Positions 17,927-26,640 of a stretch of DNA of 64,000 bases are shown here, one piece after another. The DNA lies in assembly GCA_020633655.1 (NCBI GenBank), contig JACKDF010000002.1:1-64000 (forward strand), written 5' to 3'. The notes below the pieces were generated by a model. That model did not search any database, was not told where the DNA came from, and saw only the letters and a list, made by a program, of their open reading frames with translations. The position numbers and the translations under genes were made by a program. The first letter of the stretch is position 1. Each line of letters opens with the position of its first letter. The stretch comes from Deferribacteres bacterium (lineage in GTDB: Bacteria; Zhuqueibacterota; Zhuqueibacteria; Zhuqueibacterales; Geothermadaptataceae).

Positions 17927-18880
17927 ATGCAAAAAGAACATGCTTATACAATTCGCGTCGTTGCGGAGCAGTCTGGCTTGAGTCAACATATCATCCGCAT
18001 GTGGGAGCGACGTTACACGGCTGTAAATCCCAAACGCACGGAGACAAACCGCCGTCTTTACTCCGCTCAGGATATCGAGAAGTTGCGTTTGCTGCGTGTC
18101 GCCACTGCAGCAGGGCACAATATCAGTCGGATTGCGCATTTGTCCATTGTGGAACTACGGGACATCACTTCCCGGTTATCGACAGACAAAACACCAATTG
18201 GCGGTGTGGAGGTCTTGTCACAGCGAACAAATTGGGCTGGGGCAGAAGAATTCTTGCATAAATCCCTGCAATGTGTCGAACGGTTCAACGATCGGGAATT
18301 AAGGAAAATTTTACTGCAGGCATCCGTTCACTTGAGCCTTCCGGACCTGATGGATAAACTAATCGCTCCATTTATGATGAAGGTTGGCGAAAATTGGCAA
18401 AACGGGTCTTTTCGCATTGCCCATGAACACCTGGCTACAGCGGTCGTCAAGTGGTTCCTGGCCCATCTTCGGTCTGCAGACGATAGCGCCGGTTTTTCTC
18501 CGGCAGCAATAGTCGCCACCCCGGCGGGGCAACTGCATGAAATCGGTGCCTTAATGGCTTCGATGACGGCAATGTCCGAGGGATGGAATACTGTGTATTT
18601 GGGCACTGATTTGCCGGTACAGGAAATTGCGCTGGCAGCGCTGGAGAAAAAAGCGCGGGCGATTCTGCTAAGCCTTATATACCCGGTGGATGATCCTTTT
18701 ATGGCGGACGAAATTCAAAAACTTTCCGGTTTGCTTCATGATAAAACCACGATCATCGTTGGAGGCCAGGCTGCGAAAGCCTACAAAAACAAACTTTCAT
18801 CCAGTCGCACTATTGTGTTGGAGAGTTTATCCGAGTTCCGTGAGCAACTTCGGGAACTTCGCCAACAAATTCAGCCATAA
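17927..18880 (+). CDS. MerR-family regulator with cobalamin-binding domain (CarH/LitR-like photoreceptor)
   Basis: 317 residues. Residues 7-75 are a MerR winged helix (YTIRVVAEQSGLSQHIIRMWERRY, then NRRLYSAQDIEKLRLL). A four-helix cap domain (about 100-180) carries the adenosylcobalamin signature W-x9-EH: Trp157, Glu167, His168. The B12-binding Rossmann domain begins near 193 with the ligand motif GQLHEIG (His204). Family members repress light-inducible genes as B12-bound tetramers in the dark and fall apart in light. The residue after Trp157 is Gln, where Thermus CarH, as I recall, has a His that binds cobalt after light. The consensus promoter and operator just upstream suggest autorepression. 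The ATG cannot be moved downstream without cutting the DNA-binding helix. Confidence 0.9.
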   Translation: MQKEHAYTIRVVAEQSGLSQHIIRMWERRYTAVNPKRTETNRRLYSAQDIEKLRLLRVATAAGHNISRIAHLSIVELRDITSRLSTDKTPIGGVEVLSQRTNWAGAEEFLHKSLQCVERFNDRELRKILLQASVHLSLPDLMDKLIAPFMMKVGENWQNGSFRIAHEHLATAVVKWFLAHLRSADDSAGFSPAAIVATPAGQLHEIGALMASMTAMSEGWNTVYLGTDLPVQEIALAALEKKARAILLSLIYPVDDPFMADEIQKLSGLLHDKTTIIVGGQAAKAYKNKLSSSRTIVLESLSEFREQLRELRQQIQP

Positions 18881-19028
18881 CATGCTCAATTTGCCCTTGG
18901 AAAAGATCAGGTTTCGCATGGTATCTGAGCATCATCCCGGTTCCTGAGCTTGCGGTCGGAACAACCGTTCCACCAGCAACACTGTGGATAAAATCTGAAA
19001 ATCCTTACAAAATTTATTTGAAAAACGC

Positions 19029-20489
19029 ATGAAGATTCCTGTTAACCGAATAACACTGTGCAATAAAAACAGCCTCAATTTTGAGGGCGATTACGTACTC
19101 TACTGGATGATCGCCAATAGACGCACCACGTGGAATTACAGTCTGCAACATGCCGCGGATTATGCCGATTTACTGCAAAAACCCCTCGTCATCCTGGAGG
19201 CTTTGCGTTGCGGATACCCGTGGGCCAGCGATCGTTTGCACAAGTTTATCATCGATGGCATGGTGGCCAACCAGCAGGCACTGGCGCACAAACCAGTCAC
19301 TTATTATCCCTATATTGAACCCGAAGCTGGTGCTGGCAAAGGATTGCTGGCGTCCCTGGCTTCAAGGGCATGTGTCGTCATTACGGATGATTTCCCCGCA
19401 TTTATGCTCCCCGCAATGATAAATGCAGCGGCGCAGCAGGTTCCTGTCCGAATGGAAAAAGTCGATTCCAATGGCCTGTTGCCAATGCGTTCCTGTGCAG
19501 AAGTCTTTCCGACAGCATACGCCTTCCGTCGTTATATTCAAAAAAACTTGGCGCAGCATCTCGGCGATTTCCCGGAGGCGGATCCTTTGGATGGGCGGTA
19601 TATCCCGTCGCCTTACAACCTTGAAGCTTCTATAACGAGGCGATGGCCGCAAGCGGATTTGCACAGCTTTCAAAAGAATGCACAGCACTTACAAAATCTG
19701 CCAATCGACCACTCCGTGGTGACAGTGGATGAACTGGGCGGGGCACTCGAAGCATCTTCGACCCTTCAGCGTTTTCTCGATAGTCGCTTAGCCAAATATT
19801 CTGAATTGCGCAATCAGGTTCAGACCGAAGTCACGAGTGGTTTGTCTCCTTATTTGCATTTCGGGCACATCAGTGTGCACGAAATTTTTCAAAGCGTTGC
19901 AATGGGTGAAAACTGGTCGCCGGAGATGCTGGCACCCACCACACGCGGCAATCGCGAGGGGTGGTGGGGAATGAGCGCGGCAGCGGAGGCTTTTCTGGAT
20001 GAACTGATAACCTGGCGCGAGCTTGGATTTAATATGTGCACCAACAATTCAAAATATGCCGCTTATGAGTCCCTCCCCCACTGGGCGCTCACCACACTGG
20101 CTGAGCACGAACAGGACGTACGGCCGTATGTTTATACGTTGCAGGATTTTGAACAAGCGCAAACCCACGATGCCCTGTGGAATGCAGCCCAGGTGCAACT
20201 CGTGCGTGAAGGCCGGATTCATAATTATTTGCGCATGGTATGGGGGAAGAAAATCCTTGAATGGACGTCTTCACCCCGCGAAGCCCTGGCTGTGATGATC
20301 GAACTGAACAACAAATATGCACTGGATGGCCGTGATCCCAATTCCTACAGCGGAATATTTTGGGTGCTTGGCCGTTATGACCGCGCCTGGGGGCCAGAAC
20401 GTCCGGTGTTTGGGAAAATTCGCTACATGAGCTCGGATAATACCCGGCGCAAAATGCAGGTGGATGATTATATTCGAAAATATTCTTGA
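19029..20489 (+). CDS. Class II DNA photolyase
   Basis: Light-driven repair of cyclobutane pyrimidine dimers using FAD. The 486-residue length fits class II enzymes. The N-terminal antenna-type Rossmann part begins YVLYWMIANRRTTWNYSL (residues 22-39), typical of class II. The C-terminal FAD domain has SGLSPYLHFGHIS (about 275-287), LITWRELGFN, EGRIHNYLRMVWGKKILEW and the class II end ALDGRDPNSYSG...WAPERP-like (here WGPERPVFGKIRYM). It lies 148 bases after the B12 regulator gene with no terminator or new operator seen, so it is probably in the same light-controlled transcript. Confidence 0.95.
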   Translation: MKIPVNRITLCNKNSLNFEGDYVLYWMIANRRTTWNYSLQHAADYADLLQKPLVILEALRCGYPWASDRLHKFIIDGMVANQQALAHKPVTYYPYIEPEAGAGKGLLASLASRACVVITDDFPAFMLPAMINAAAQQVPVRMEKVDSNGLLPMRSCAEVFPTAYAFRRYIQKNLAQHLGDFPEADPLDGRYIPSPYNLEASITRRWPQADLHSFQKNAQHLQNLPIDHSVVTVDELGGALEASSTLQRFLDSRLAKYSELRNQVQTEVTSGLSPYLHFGHISVHEIFQSVAMGENWSPEMLAPTTRGNREGWWGMSAAAEAFLDELITWRELGFNMCTNNSKYAAYESLPHWALTTLAEHEQDVRPYVYTLQDFEQAQTHDALWNAAQVQLVREGRIHNYLRMVWGKKILEWTSSPREALAVMIELNNKYALDGRDPNSYSGIFWVLGRYDRAWGPERPVFGKIRYMSSDNTRRKMQVDDYIRKYS

Positions 20490-20575
20490 TGCTTGCCACC
20501 CCTTGACCTTTTCTCCTTTCCTTCCTTCTCGAACTGTTTCTGATACCCCGATTGAAAGAACACAACGCATCGTTA

Positions 20576-20753
20576 AATAGGTGAGTTGCATTATTTGTAC
20601 TCGATGCTAAACGAATAGTGTAAAAATGAATGCGGAGTGGTAGATTTTTTAAACGCAAAGTCGCCGGGGTACAGAGTTCCGCAGAGATTTATAATAAGAT
20701 GCTTTACGTCTTAGCGTTAAATCCCACTCGTTGTGTTGGGGGTCTCACCTATT
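20576..20753. repeat. Small inverted-repeat element upstream of the DUF262 gene
   Basis: AATAGGTGAG (20576-20585) and CTCACCTATT (20744-20753) are perfect inverted ends. Nested inside are TTTAAACGCAAAG (about 20649-20661) and the opposed CTTAGCGTTAAAT. No gene lies inside. In the remaining gene-free stretch (20490-20989) the base composition falls toward AT from about 20840. A good ribosome site is absent before the nuclease ATG (AAAAAGGATAAAT gives a modest AAGGA). The element may mark an insertion boundary. Confidence 0.55.
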
Positions 20754-20989
20754 AATGTGGTTTAGCTGGTGCAACAGTGTGCACAAAGTATCCCTGCGCC
20801 ACGATGCGTTTCAGTTAATACCGGGATTTCAAGCATTAATCTTCTATTTTTATCTTGCTTTAAAGTTTTATTTTTACAAAAATAAAGATGAAATAAGTCA
20901 ACTTTGCTCTTCGGCAGACATTTATATGCTAAAGCCATCCATTCTTAGTCGGGGAGGAATAAGTAAGCACTAAATAAAAAAGGATAAAT

Positions 20990-22735
20990 ATGGCACAAAG
21001 GAATAGACTTACAACAAATTCAGATGAAACAGATATTGCTTCTTTGTTGTCTGGTGATAACGTTTTTTCAATCCCATATTTTCAAAGAGCATACAAATGG
21101 AAAACGGATCGAATTAAACAACTCAATGAAGATATTTTAAACATTGTTGACGAAACTGTGGATTTTCACTTTTTAGGTGCAATAATAATACATGGAAGAA
21201 GAGCAACTCCATCTGATCCTGATGTCTTTGATGTAATTGATGGTCAGCAAAGAATAACTACACTTTACTTATACATTTCAGCTGTTGTAAGGACTTTGTC
21301 GAAAAATAAAAAATATTCGGAAGCAGCAGGAATTTTTCAGAAGTATTTATTCATTGGGCGGAGAACTAATCTTGGATCTAATCTCAAGTTACATTCATGT
21401 AAAGAAGATCGAAATCAACTTAATTATGTGATAAAAGATATTTTATCTGATCCAAATTTTGAAAAAGAAATATCAGGAACAAAACCTAAATTCCTCAAAC
21501 CCACTGGCAAGGATCGGGGTGTTCTGAGAAACAATTACAGATCAATATTAAGATTCCTCGATGAACAAATCGAGCAAGGTGGAATTGAAAGACTTACAAA
21601 AATTTATCAAGTAATTCTAAGTTCTATAACTCTTGTGCAAATAGATGTTTGGGATCCTACAAATGGACCAAAAATATTCGATAGTTTAAATTCGAAGCAA
21701 GAACCTATGACAATAGGGGATTTAGTCCGTAATGAAATTTTTATGAGAGTTGCTGATCAACCACCAGATGAAATTGACTCAATTGATGAGCATAATTGGC
21801 AACCTTTCTACAAAAATTTTCAACAGAATGGAGTTAACTTATTTGAAAACTATTTTTTTCCATATGGTTTAATACAAGACCCCAATTTAAAAAAATCAGA
21901 AGTTTATAATTCGTTGCGAGATAAATGGAGTTCAATAAAAGAGCCTGAGAAAATAATCGAAGACTTGGAATATTATCAAAATGCATTCATTGATCTGATA
22001 TCTGGTTCAAATTTACAGGGGCATAAGATGAAAATAGCGGCTAAACTTAGAGACTTATATCTTTCTCATGCTCCAAGCTCAACGTATCCATTTTTAATGC
22101 AGCTGTCTAACTATTTGAAAGAATTAAAAATTAGTGATGCAGATTTTATTGAAATTATAGATATCCTTGAATCATTTTTAGTGAGAAGAGCAGTTTGTGG
22201 TTTAGAACCAACAGGTTTGCATGCTGTTTTTAAGCGTTTATGGAAAGATTGTCAAAATAACCCAACACCTGATTTAGTTAAAGCAACTATAAAAAAGCAT
22301 AGAACAGTTCCATGGCCTAACAATAAAGAATTTGGAAATATGCTCAAAGTACGACCTTTATATGGATCAGGAATTACAAAATATCTGCTTTTTGCTTATG
22401 ATCGCGAGCTTGCTGGTGATATCCCTGAGGATATACCCTGGATTGAACATATTTTGCCTGATAAACCGGACAAGGCATGGTATCAATTTTTTACAGAAGA
22501 AGAACACGAAACTTTAAAGGACGTTCTTGCAAACCTAATTCCATTATCCGAAGAAATGAATAGGAACCTTTCAAACAAAGTATATAGTATTAAAATGATA
22601 AAATATAAACAAGATTCTATGTATAAAAGTGCAAGATTATTAGCTGAAGAAAATATAGAATGGAACCCAACAAACCTTAGAAAACGAGCTACTATTTTAG
22701 AGGATTGGGCATTAAATAGATGGCCTCATTATTGA
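20990..22735 (+). CDS. GmrSD-type DUF262-DUF1524 nuclease-like protein
   Basis: 581 residues, a fused protein of the family that includes the type IV restriction enzyme GmrSD. The N-terminal DUF262 part has the ParB/sulfiredoxin-like signature FSIPYFQRAYKWK (about 25-37), FLGAIIIH and the nucleotide-hydrolysis motif DVIDGQQRITTLYLY (about 82-96). The C-terminal DUF1524 part (about 480-575) has WIEHILP with the His of the His-Me finger, LANLIPL and NRNLSNKVYSIK (the family's Asn and Lys pattern), then a basic end. GmrSD cuts glucosylated hydroxymethylcytosine phage DNA; the substrate here is unknown. Base use is strikingly AT-rich (19 G/C in the 60 bases 21001-21060, against 31 in 22921-22980), pointing to horizontal gain. 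It has no defence-gene neighbours. Confidence 0.88.
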   Translation: MAQRNRLTTNSDETDIASLLSGDNVFSIPYFQRAYKWKTDRIKQLNEDILNIVDETVDFHFLGAIIIHGRRATPSDPDVFDVIDGQQRITTLYLYISAVVRTLSKNKKYSEAAGIFQKYLFIGRRTNLGSNLKLHSCKEDRNQLNYVIKDILSDPNFEKEISGTKPKFLKPTGKDRGVLRNNYRSILRFLDEQIEQGGIERLTKIYQVILSSITLVQIDVWDPTNGPKIFDSLNSKQEPMTIGDLVRNEIFMRVADQPPDEIDSIDEHNWQPFYKNFQQNGVNLFENYFFPYGLIQDPNLKKSEVYNSLRDKWSSIKEPEKIIEDLEYYQNAFIDLISGSNLQGHKMKIAAKLRDLYLSHAPSSTYPFLMQLSNYLKELKISDADFIEIIDILESFLVRRAVCGLEPTGLHAVFKRLWKDCQNNPTPDLVKATIKKHRTVPWPNNKEFGNMLKVRPLYGSGITKYLLFAYDRELAGDIPEDIPWIEHILPDKPDKAWYQFFTEEEHETLKDVLANLIPLSEEMNRNLSNKVYSIKMIKYKQDSMYKSARLLAEENIEWNPTNLRKRATILEDWALNRWPHY

Positions 22736-22862
22736 TCTAAACTTCTAACAAAACTGAATTTAACCGTCTGAGAATGAGTTCAGATTTCTGAGTTTCTTGC
22801 AGCGATTATACCAGCTTATGCTTAACCGTTACTTAGTTTAAAAAACCTCAACCAATATTGTT

Positions 22863-23852
22863 ATGAAAAAAAACAGTAAAATCCTCTTCATCGGTGGAAC
22901 CGGCATTATCAGTTCCGCCTGTTCCGAACTGGCCATCGCTCGTGGGATGGATTTGTATCATTTAAACCGCGGCAAAAGCGTCGGAATCCGCAAAATCGAA
23001 GGTGCGAAAACGATTATCGCCGATATTCGAAATTTAGAGGACGCGCAAAAGGCGCTTGGGGAGGAGGAATTCGATGCCGTTGTTGATTGGATTTCCTTTG
23101 AGCCACACCATATTCGAAATGCGGTACAGTTGTTTGCCGGCAAAACCAAACAATACGTCTTTATCAGTTCTGCCTCCATTTACCAAACCCCGCCGGAAAA
23201 ACTTCCCATTACGGAAGCAACACCCCTCGACAATCCCTTTTGGGAATATTCACGTAACAAAATCGCCTGTGAAAATCTTCTGCGGGAGGAATTCAGGAAA
23301 AGCGGATTTCCCTGCACCATCGTTCGGCCATCCCACACCTACGATAAAACCTTGCTCCCGATTACAGGAGGATATACCGCACTCAAGCGTATGAAAAATG
23401 GCTTACCGGTCGTCGTCCACGGCGACGGGACCTCGATCTGGACGCTGACTCATCACAGGGATTTTGCTGTGGGTCTCATCGGATTGTTGGGCAATCCGGC
23501 TACGATTAATGAAGCCTTCCATATCACCTCGGAGGAGTGGCTTTCCTGGAACACAATCTACAAAATTTTGGCCGCGGAAATGGGTGTTGAACCCAATCTG
23601 GTACACGTGCCTTCAGCGGTGATTGCACGCTATGACAAAGAAATTGGCGATGGTTTATTGGGCGATAAAACCCACAGCATGATTTTTGACAACGCAAAGA
23701 TCAAGGGTTTCGTGCCGGAGTTTAATTGCCGAATTCCCTTTCGCCAGGGTGCCAAAGAAATTGTGAAATGGTATACGGAAAATCAACAGGCCCAAAATTT
23801 TGATAAACGAATCGACAGTTTGATGGATGTAATTATACGGGATTATTCCTAA
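22863..23852 (+). CDS. NAD-dependent epimerase/dehydratase family protein (extended SDR)
   Basis: 329 residues. It has the Rossmann nucleotide loop KILFIGGTGIISSACSELA (about 5-23), VFISSASIYQTP with the catalytic Ser, and YSRNK (Tyr-x-x-x-Lys) near 138. Later come VRPSHTYD and the HRDFAVGLIGLLGNPATINEAFHITS segment typical of atypical/extended SDRs that resemble isoflavone reductases and CSP41. The substrate is unknown, probably a nucleotide sugar or small metabolite. It is separated by 217 bases, including a large hairpin, from the next SDR gene. Composition is back to the window average after the AT-rich nuclease gene. Confidence 0.88.
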   Translation: MKKNSKILFIGGTGIISSACSELAIARGMDLYHLNRGKSVGIRKIEGAKTIIADIRNLEDAQKALGEEEFDAVVDWISFEPHHIRNAVQLFAGKTKQYVFISSASIYQTPPEKLPITEATPLDNPFWEYSRNKIACENLLREEFRKSGFPCTIVRPSHTYDKTLLPITGGYTALKRMKNGLPVVVHGDGTSIWTLTHHRDFAVGLIGLLGNPATINEAFHITSEEWLSWNTIYKILAAEMGVEPNLVHVPSAVIARYDKEIGDGLLGDKTHSMIFDNAKIKGFVPEFNCRIPFRQGAKEIVKWYTENQQAQNFDKRIDSLMDVIIRDYS

Positions 23853-23987
23853 TCCTACTCGTTCTCGTAATCGTAATCGGCTTTTAAAAAGAGATGAGAG
23901 CGGGACGTCGGCAATGAGCACAAGTAGGAAGGCAGGTTCAAAAATCGCATGATAAAATGAAGAGTTTCCATATTCATACGCAATCAG

Positions 23988-24050
23988 GCCACAAGGGCCT
24001 GGGCTACGCATTGTTAAATTGCGGACATCTGTAGCCTTGCCCCTTGTGGG
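23988..24050 (+). repeat. Strong hairpin in the leader of an SDR gene
   Basis: CCACAAGGG...GGCTAC on the left (23989-24007) faces GTAGCC...CCCTTGTGG (24031-24049), with a 23-base loop. The stem ends just before an A8 run and the ribosome site AAGGA of the gene at 24070. There is no T-run on the plus strand, so it is not a usual terminator. It may be a dispersed palindrome or a structure that gates translation. Confidence 0.6.
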
Positions 24051-24069
24051 CAAAAAAAAGGAAATCATA

Positions 24070-24771
24070 ATGAAACAAAAAATACTTATCACCGGCACAA
24101 ATCGTGGACTTGGCCTTGCATTGACCAGGATCTATCTTTCTCAGGGGCACGAGGTTTTTACCATCAACCGCAGGCAAGGCGATGTTTTGCAATCCTTAAA
24201 AAATGAATACACTGACCAGCTCAAACTATACATCGGCGATGTGGCCGATGAAATCTCAATTGAAAATGCCGTCAGAACGATCGAAAAAGAAACGGATTCT
24301 ATCGATATGCTCATCAATAATGCTGCCGTACTTTTCCCTGCTGATAATGTGCCAATCGAAAAGGTCGATTTTTCGGTTTATGGAGCGACTTACGACGTGA
24401 ATGCTGTCGGACCATTGCGAGTCGTCAAATACGCGTTGCCGCTGGTACGAAAGGGCATGGGAAAACGCATTGTCAATATTTCTTCCGAGGCCGGTTCTGT
24501 CACGGATTCCTGGCGAAAGAGCGAATACGCTTATTGCATGTCGAAGTCGGCACTAAATATGGCAAGCAGCATTCTGCAAAATTATGTGAAAAAAGACGAG
24601 ATAAAGGTACTCGCCGTACATCCCGGCTGGTTCAGCTCCGACATGGGCACCAGCGCCGCGCCAATCACACCGGATGAATCAGCCGTAAAAGTTGTCAGAT
24701 TGCTCGAGAAAACATTTGCTTTGGATGGACCGATGTATTTTGATCTTGATGGCAAGGAAATGCAGTGGTAG
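24070..24771 (+). CDS. Short-chain dehydrogenase/reductase
   Basis: 233 residues, starting at MKQKILITG, which has AAGGA at proper distance; an upstream in-frame start would run through the leader hairpin. Cofactor loop ILITGTNRGLGLALTRI (about 5-21), acidic residue-poor second strand, INNAAVLF, catalytic Ser in VNISSEAGS and YCMSKSALNMA (Tyr-x-x-x-Lys). It is short at the C-terminus, as in C-factor/sniffer-like SDRs (DGKEMQW end). The substrate is unknown. It lies 24 bases before the LytS-type kinase gene and could be in its transcript. Confidence 0.88.
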   Translation: MKQKILITGTNRGLGLALTRIYLSQGHEVFTINRRQGDVLQSLKNEYTDQLKLYIGDVADEISIENAVRTIEKETDSIDMLINNAAVLFPADNVPIEKVDFSVYGATYDVNAVGPLRVVKYALPLVRKGMGKRIVNISSEAGSVTDSWRKSEYAYCMSKSALNMASSILQNYVKKDEIKVLAVHPGWFSSDMGTSAAPITPDESAVKVVRLLEKTFALDGPMYFDLDGKEMQW

Positions 24772-24795
24772 TGCTGTTTCAGATATGGTGGAGAA

Positions 24796-25842
24796 ATGCA
24801 AAAACGAATTGAATTTATATTCTGGACGCTTTTTTTGATTTTGGGTTTTGCCTTTCACAGCCAACTTCTCGCCTGGCCAAAGGCATTGTTCAGGACGGTT
24901 GGTATCGTGCTTTTATTTGCCGTGGTTGCCTATGCTAATATTAAATTCCTTATCCCCAATTTTCTTAACCGAAAAGGTTATATCTGGTACATTTTAAATA
25001 TCCTGGCGATTTTGTTCATCGTGCCATATTTGTTTTCGCACACCAATTTCCTGTTTTCGTTTGATTTTCGTATCGAATTTCATTCGGTCCATCAACAGGA
25101 ATCGGAACTGCTGATATCAAGAACACCGGAACAGTTTAAATTTGTTTTTATGTTTCTGGTGACGGCTTTTATTATCGCTCTCAGTATTGCCTATCGTGTG
25201 ACACTGGATTATATCGAGAAACAGCAGCAAAAACTGGAAATGGAAAAACTGAAATTACAGGCGGAACTCAGCTTATTACGCACACAGATGAATCCGCATT
25301 TTTTTCTCAACGCCATAAACGGACTCTACGCCCTATCACGTTTATCCCCCCAAAAGACTGGTGAATACATAACAAAATTAGGTGAGATGTTGCGCTATCT
25401 TACTTATGAATGCAGTAAAAATAATGTCCTTTTATCGCAAGAAATCGACTATATAAAGAACTTTATCTATTTCCAGAAAACCAGGGATGAAACCGTTTCT
25501 GTAACATGGGAAGAGGAGATCGAGAATGCTCAGTTTAAAATTGAACCCATGATTTTAATGCCCTTCGTTGAAAACGCATTCAAGCACAGTTATTGCGAAT
25601 CGGGGGAAACAGCGGCGGTTGTTAAAATTAAAATTAAACAGGAGAAATCGTCATTTCGCTTCTTATGCGAAAATACCGTTCCGGATCATCCTGCGGAATC
25701 CGTCCGTAGACAAAGTGGGGGACTGGGTATAAAAAACGTGGAAGAACGTCTGCGGGTCGTTTGCCGGAATAATTTCACACTGAAATACGGTCAAACAAAC
25801 AGGACATTTAAAGTGGAGTTAGAATTTACGCATGCTGGATAA
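24796..25842 (+). CDS. LytS-type sensor histidine kinase
   Basis: 348 residues. The N-terminal part has four hydrophobic helices (about 10-28, 33-52, 62-82, 110-132) with no large extracellular domain. A coiled-coil linker follows (YIEKQQQKLEMEKLKLQAELSLL). The His_kinase domain begins LRTQMNPHFFLNAINGLYAL (phospho-acceptor His in NPHF, near residue 173). The ATP-binding part shows PMILMPFVENAFKHSY (N box) and GGLGIKNVEERL (G box). Inner-membrane sensor; the signal is unknown. It overlaps the response-regulator gene by 11 bases, which fixes the partnership. Confidence 0.93.
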   Translation: MQKRIEFIFWTLFLILGFAFHSQLLAWPKALFRTVGIVLLFAVVAYANIKFLIPNFLNRKGYIWYILNILAILFIVPYLFSHTNFLFSFDFRIEFHSVHQQESELLISRTPEQFKFVFMFLVTAFIIALSIAYRVTLDYIEKQQQKLEMEKLKLQAELSLLRTQMNPHFFLNAINGLYALSRLSPQKTGEYITKLGEMLRYLTYECSKNNVLLSQEIDYIKNFIYFQKTRDETVSVTWEEEIENAQFKIEPMILMPFVENAFKHSYCESGETAAVVKIKIKQEKSSFRFLCENTVPDHPAESVRRQSGGLGIKNVEERLRVVCRNNFTLKYGQTNRTFKVELEFTHAG

Positions 25843-26563
25843 CACACCCATAAAATGCGCAATTGTCGATGATGAAAAACTGGCACGTGATTTACTGCAG
25901 GATTTAATTCAGGCAGAAAAGGATCTTCAAATTTCTGGCGTGTTTCGTGCCACATCGGCATTAAAGGACTTTCTCGAAACGGTTCAAATTGATGTTCTTT
26001 TTTTGGATATTCAAATGCCCGGGCAGACAGGAATCGATTTTCTCAAACAGGCGGAGATTGCCCCAAAGGTTGTGTTCACGACGGCGTATGCGGAATATGC
26101 CGTGGATGGTTTTGATCTTGCAGCATTCGATTACCTGGTGAAGCCAATCACCGAAGAACGATTTAAAAAGTGTATCAAGAAACTGAGACAGGTTCTGCTC
26201 ACTGAAAGGAAAGCGGAAGCATACGAACTTGTCGCGAATAAAAATGATGCCGGTTTTTTTTATTTGAAATCCGGGGCGACTGAATACAAAATAGCCTACA
26301 ATGAAATCTTGCTTTTGGAGGCGGCCGGGGAATATATCAAGTACACGACGCAAAATAAAAAGTATCTCGTCCTGGGGTCATTAAAAAAAATAGCAGAAAT
26401 TCTGCCCTCATCGATGTTTTTACAAGTGCACCGATCCTACATTGTGCCCATTGCAGAGATTAAAGGACGCGACCATTACAATCTCATCCTAAAAAATAAT
26501 CTCGTTGTTCCCATCGGGAAAACCTACCGTAAAGAGGTAATTCGTCAGTTATTTTCTACTTAA
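25832..26563 (+). CDS. LytTR-family response regulator
   Basis: 243 residues. The receiver domain (1-120) has acidic pocket residues IVDDEKLARD, phospho-acceptor Asp in VLFLDIQMPGQTG (near residue 56), TTAYAEYAVDGF and KPI. The LytTR DNA-binding domain (about 140-243) starts FFYLKSGATEYKIAYNEILLLEAAGEYIKY and ends FLQVHRSYIVPIAEIKG...VPIGKTYRKEV. It is co-translated with the kinase. The next gene downstream is an RND efflux operon, 240 bases away and in the same direction, so that operon is the natural target, although no clear LytTR box was found. Confidence 0.93.
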   Translation: MLDNTPIKCAIVDDEKLARDLLQDLIQAEKDLQISGVFRATSALKDFLETVQIDVLFLDIQMPGQTGIDFLKQAEIAPKVVFTTAYAEYAVDGFDLAAFDYLVKPITEERFKKCIKKLRQVLLTERKAEAYELVANKNDAGFFYLKSGATEYKIAYNEILLLEAAGEYIKYTTQNKKYLVLGSLKKIAEILPSSMFLQVHRSYIVPIAEIKGRDHYNLILKNNLVVPIGKTYRKEVIRQLFST

Positions 26564-26610
26564 TTCTCCTGTTATAAATCTCTTGAAAAACGCTGGTGAC
26601 AGGCGTGCAG

Positions 26611-26640
26611 TATGCGCAATTGCCTTATTTCATGCGCATA
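26611..26640. promoter_or_regulatory. Inverted repeat upstream of RND operon, operator candidate
   Basis: TATGCGCA (26611-26618) and TGCGCATA (26633-26640) are exact inverted repeats with a 14-base spacer, centre to centre about 22 bases, or two DNA turns. It lies 160-190 bases before the MFP gene in a 226-base gap otherwise without recognised features. LytTR sites are usually direct repeats, so another regulator may be involved. Confidence 0.4.

Noticed and set aside
18881..19028. Separate CarH operator before the photolyase
   Set aside because: No pair of TnnACA half-sites with an 11-base step was found; co-transcription with the regulator is simpler.
16502..20989. Carotenoid genes as the expected targets of a CarH-like regulator
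   Set aside because: None are present in this window; only the DUF523 gene and the photolyase are near.
23655..24098. 147-codon minus-strand frame across the hairpin
   Set aside because: Overlaps the ends of two clear genes and reads through the palindrome, a common false frame.
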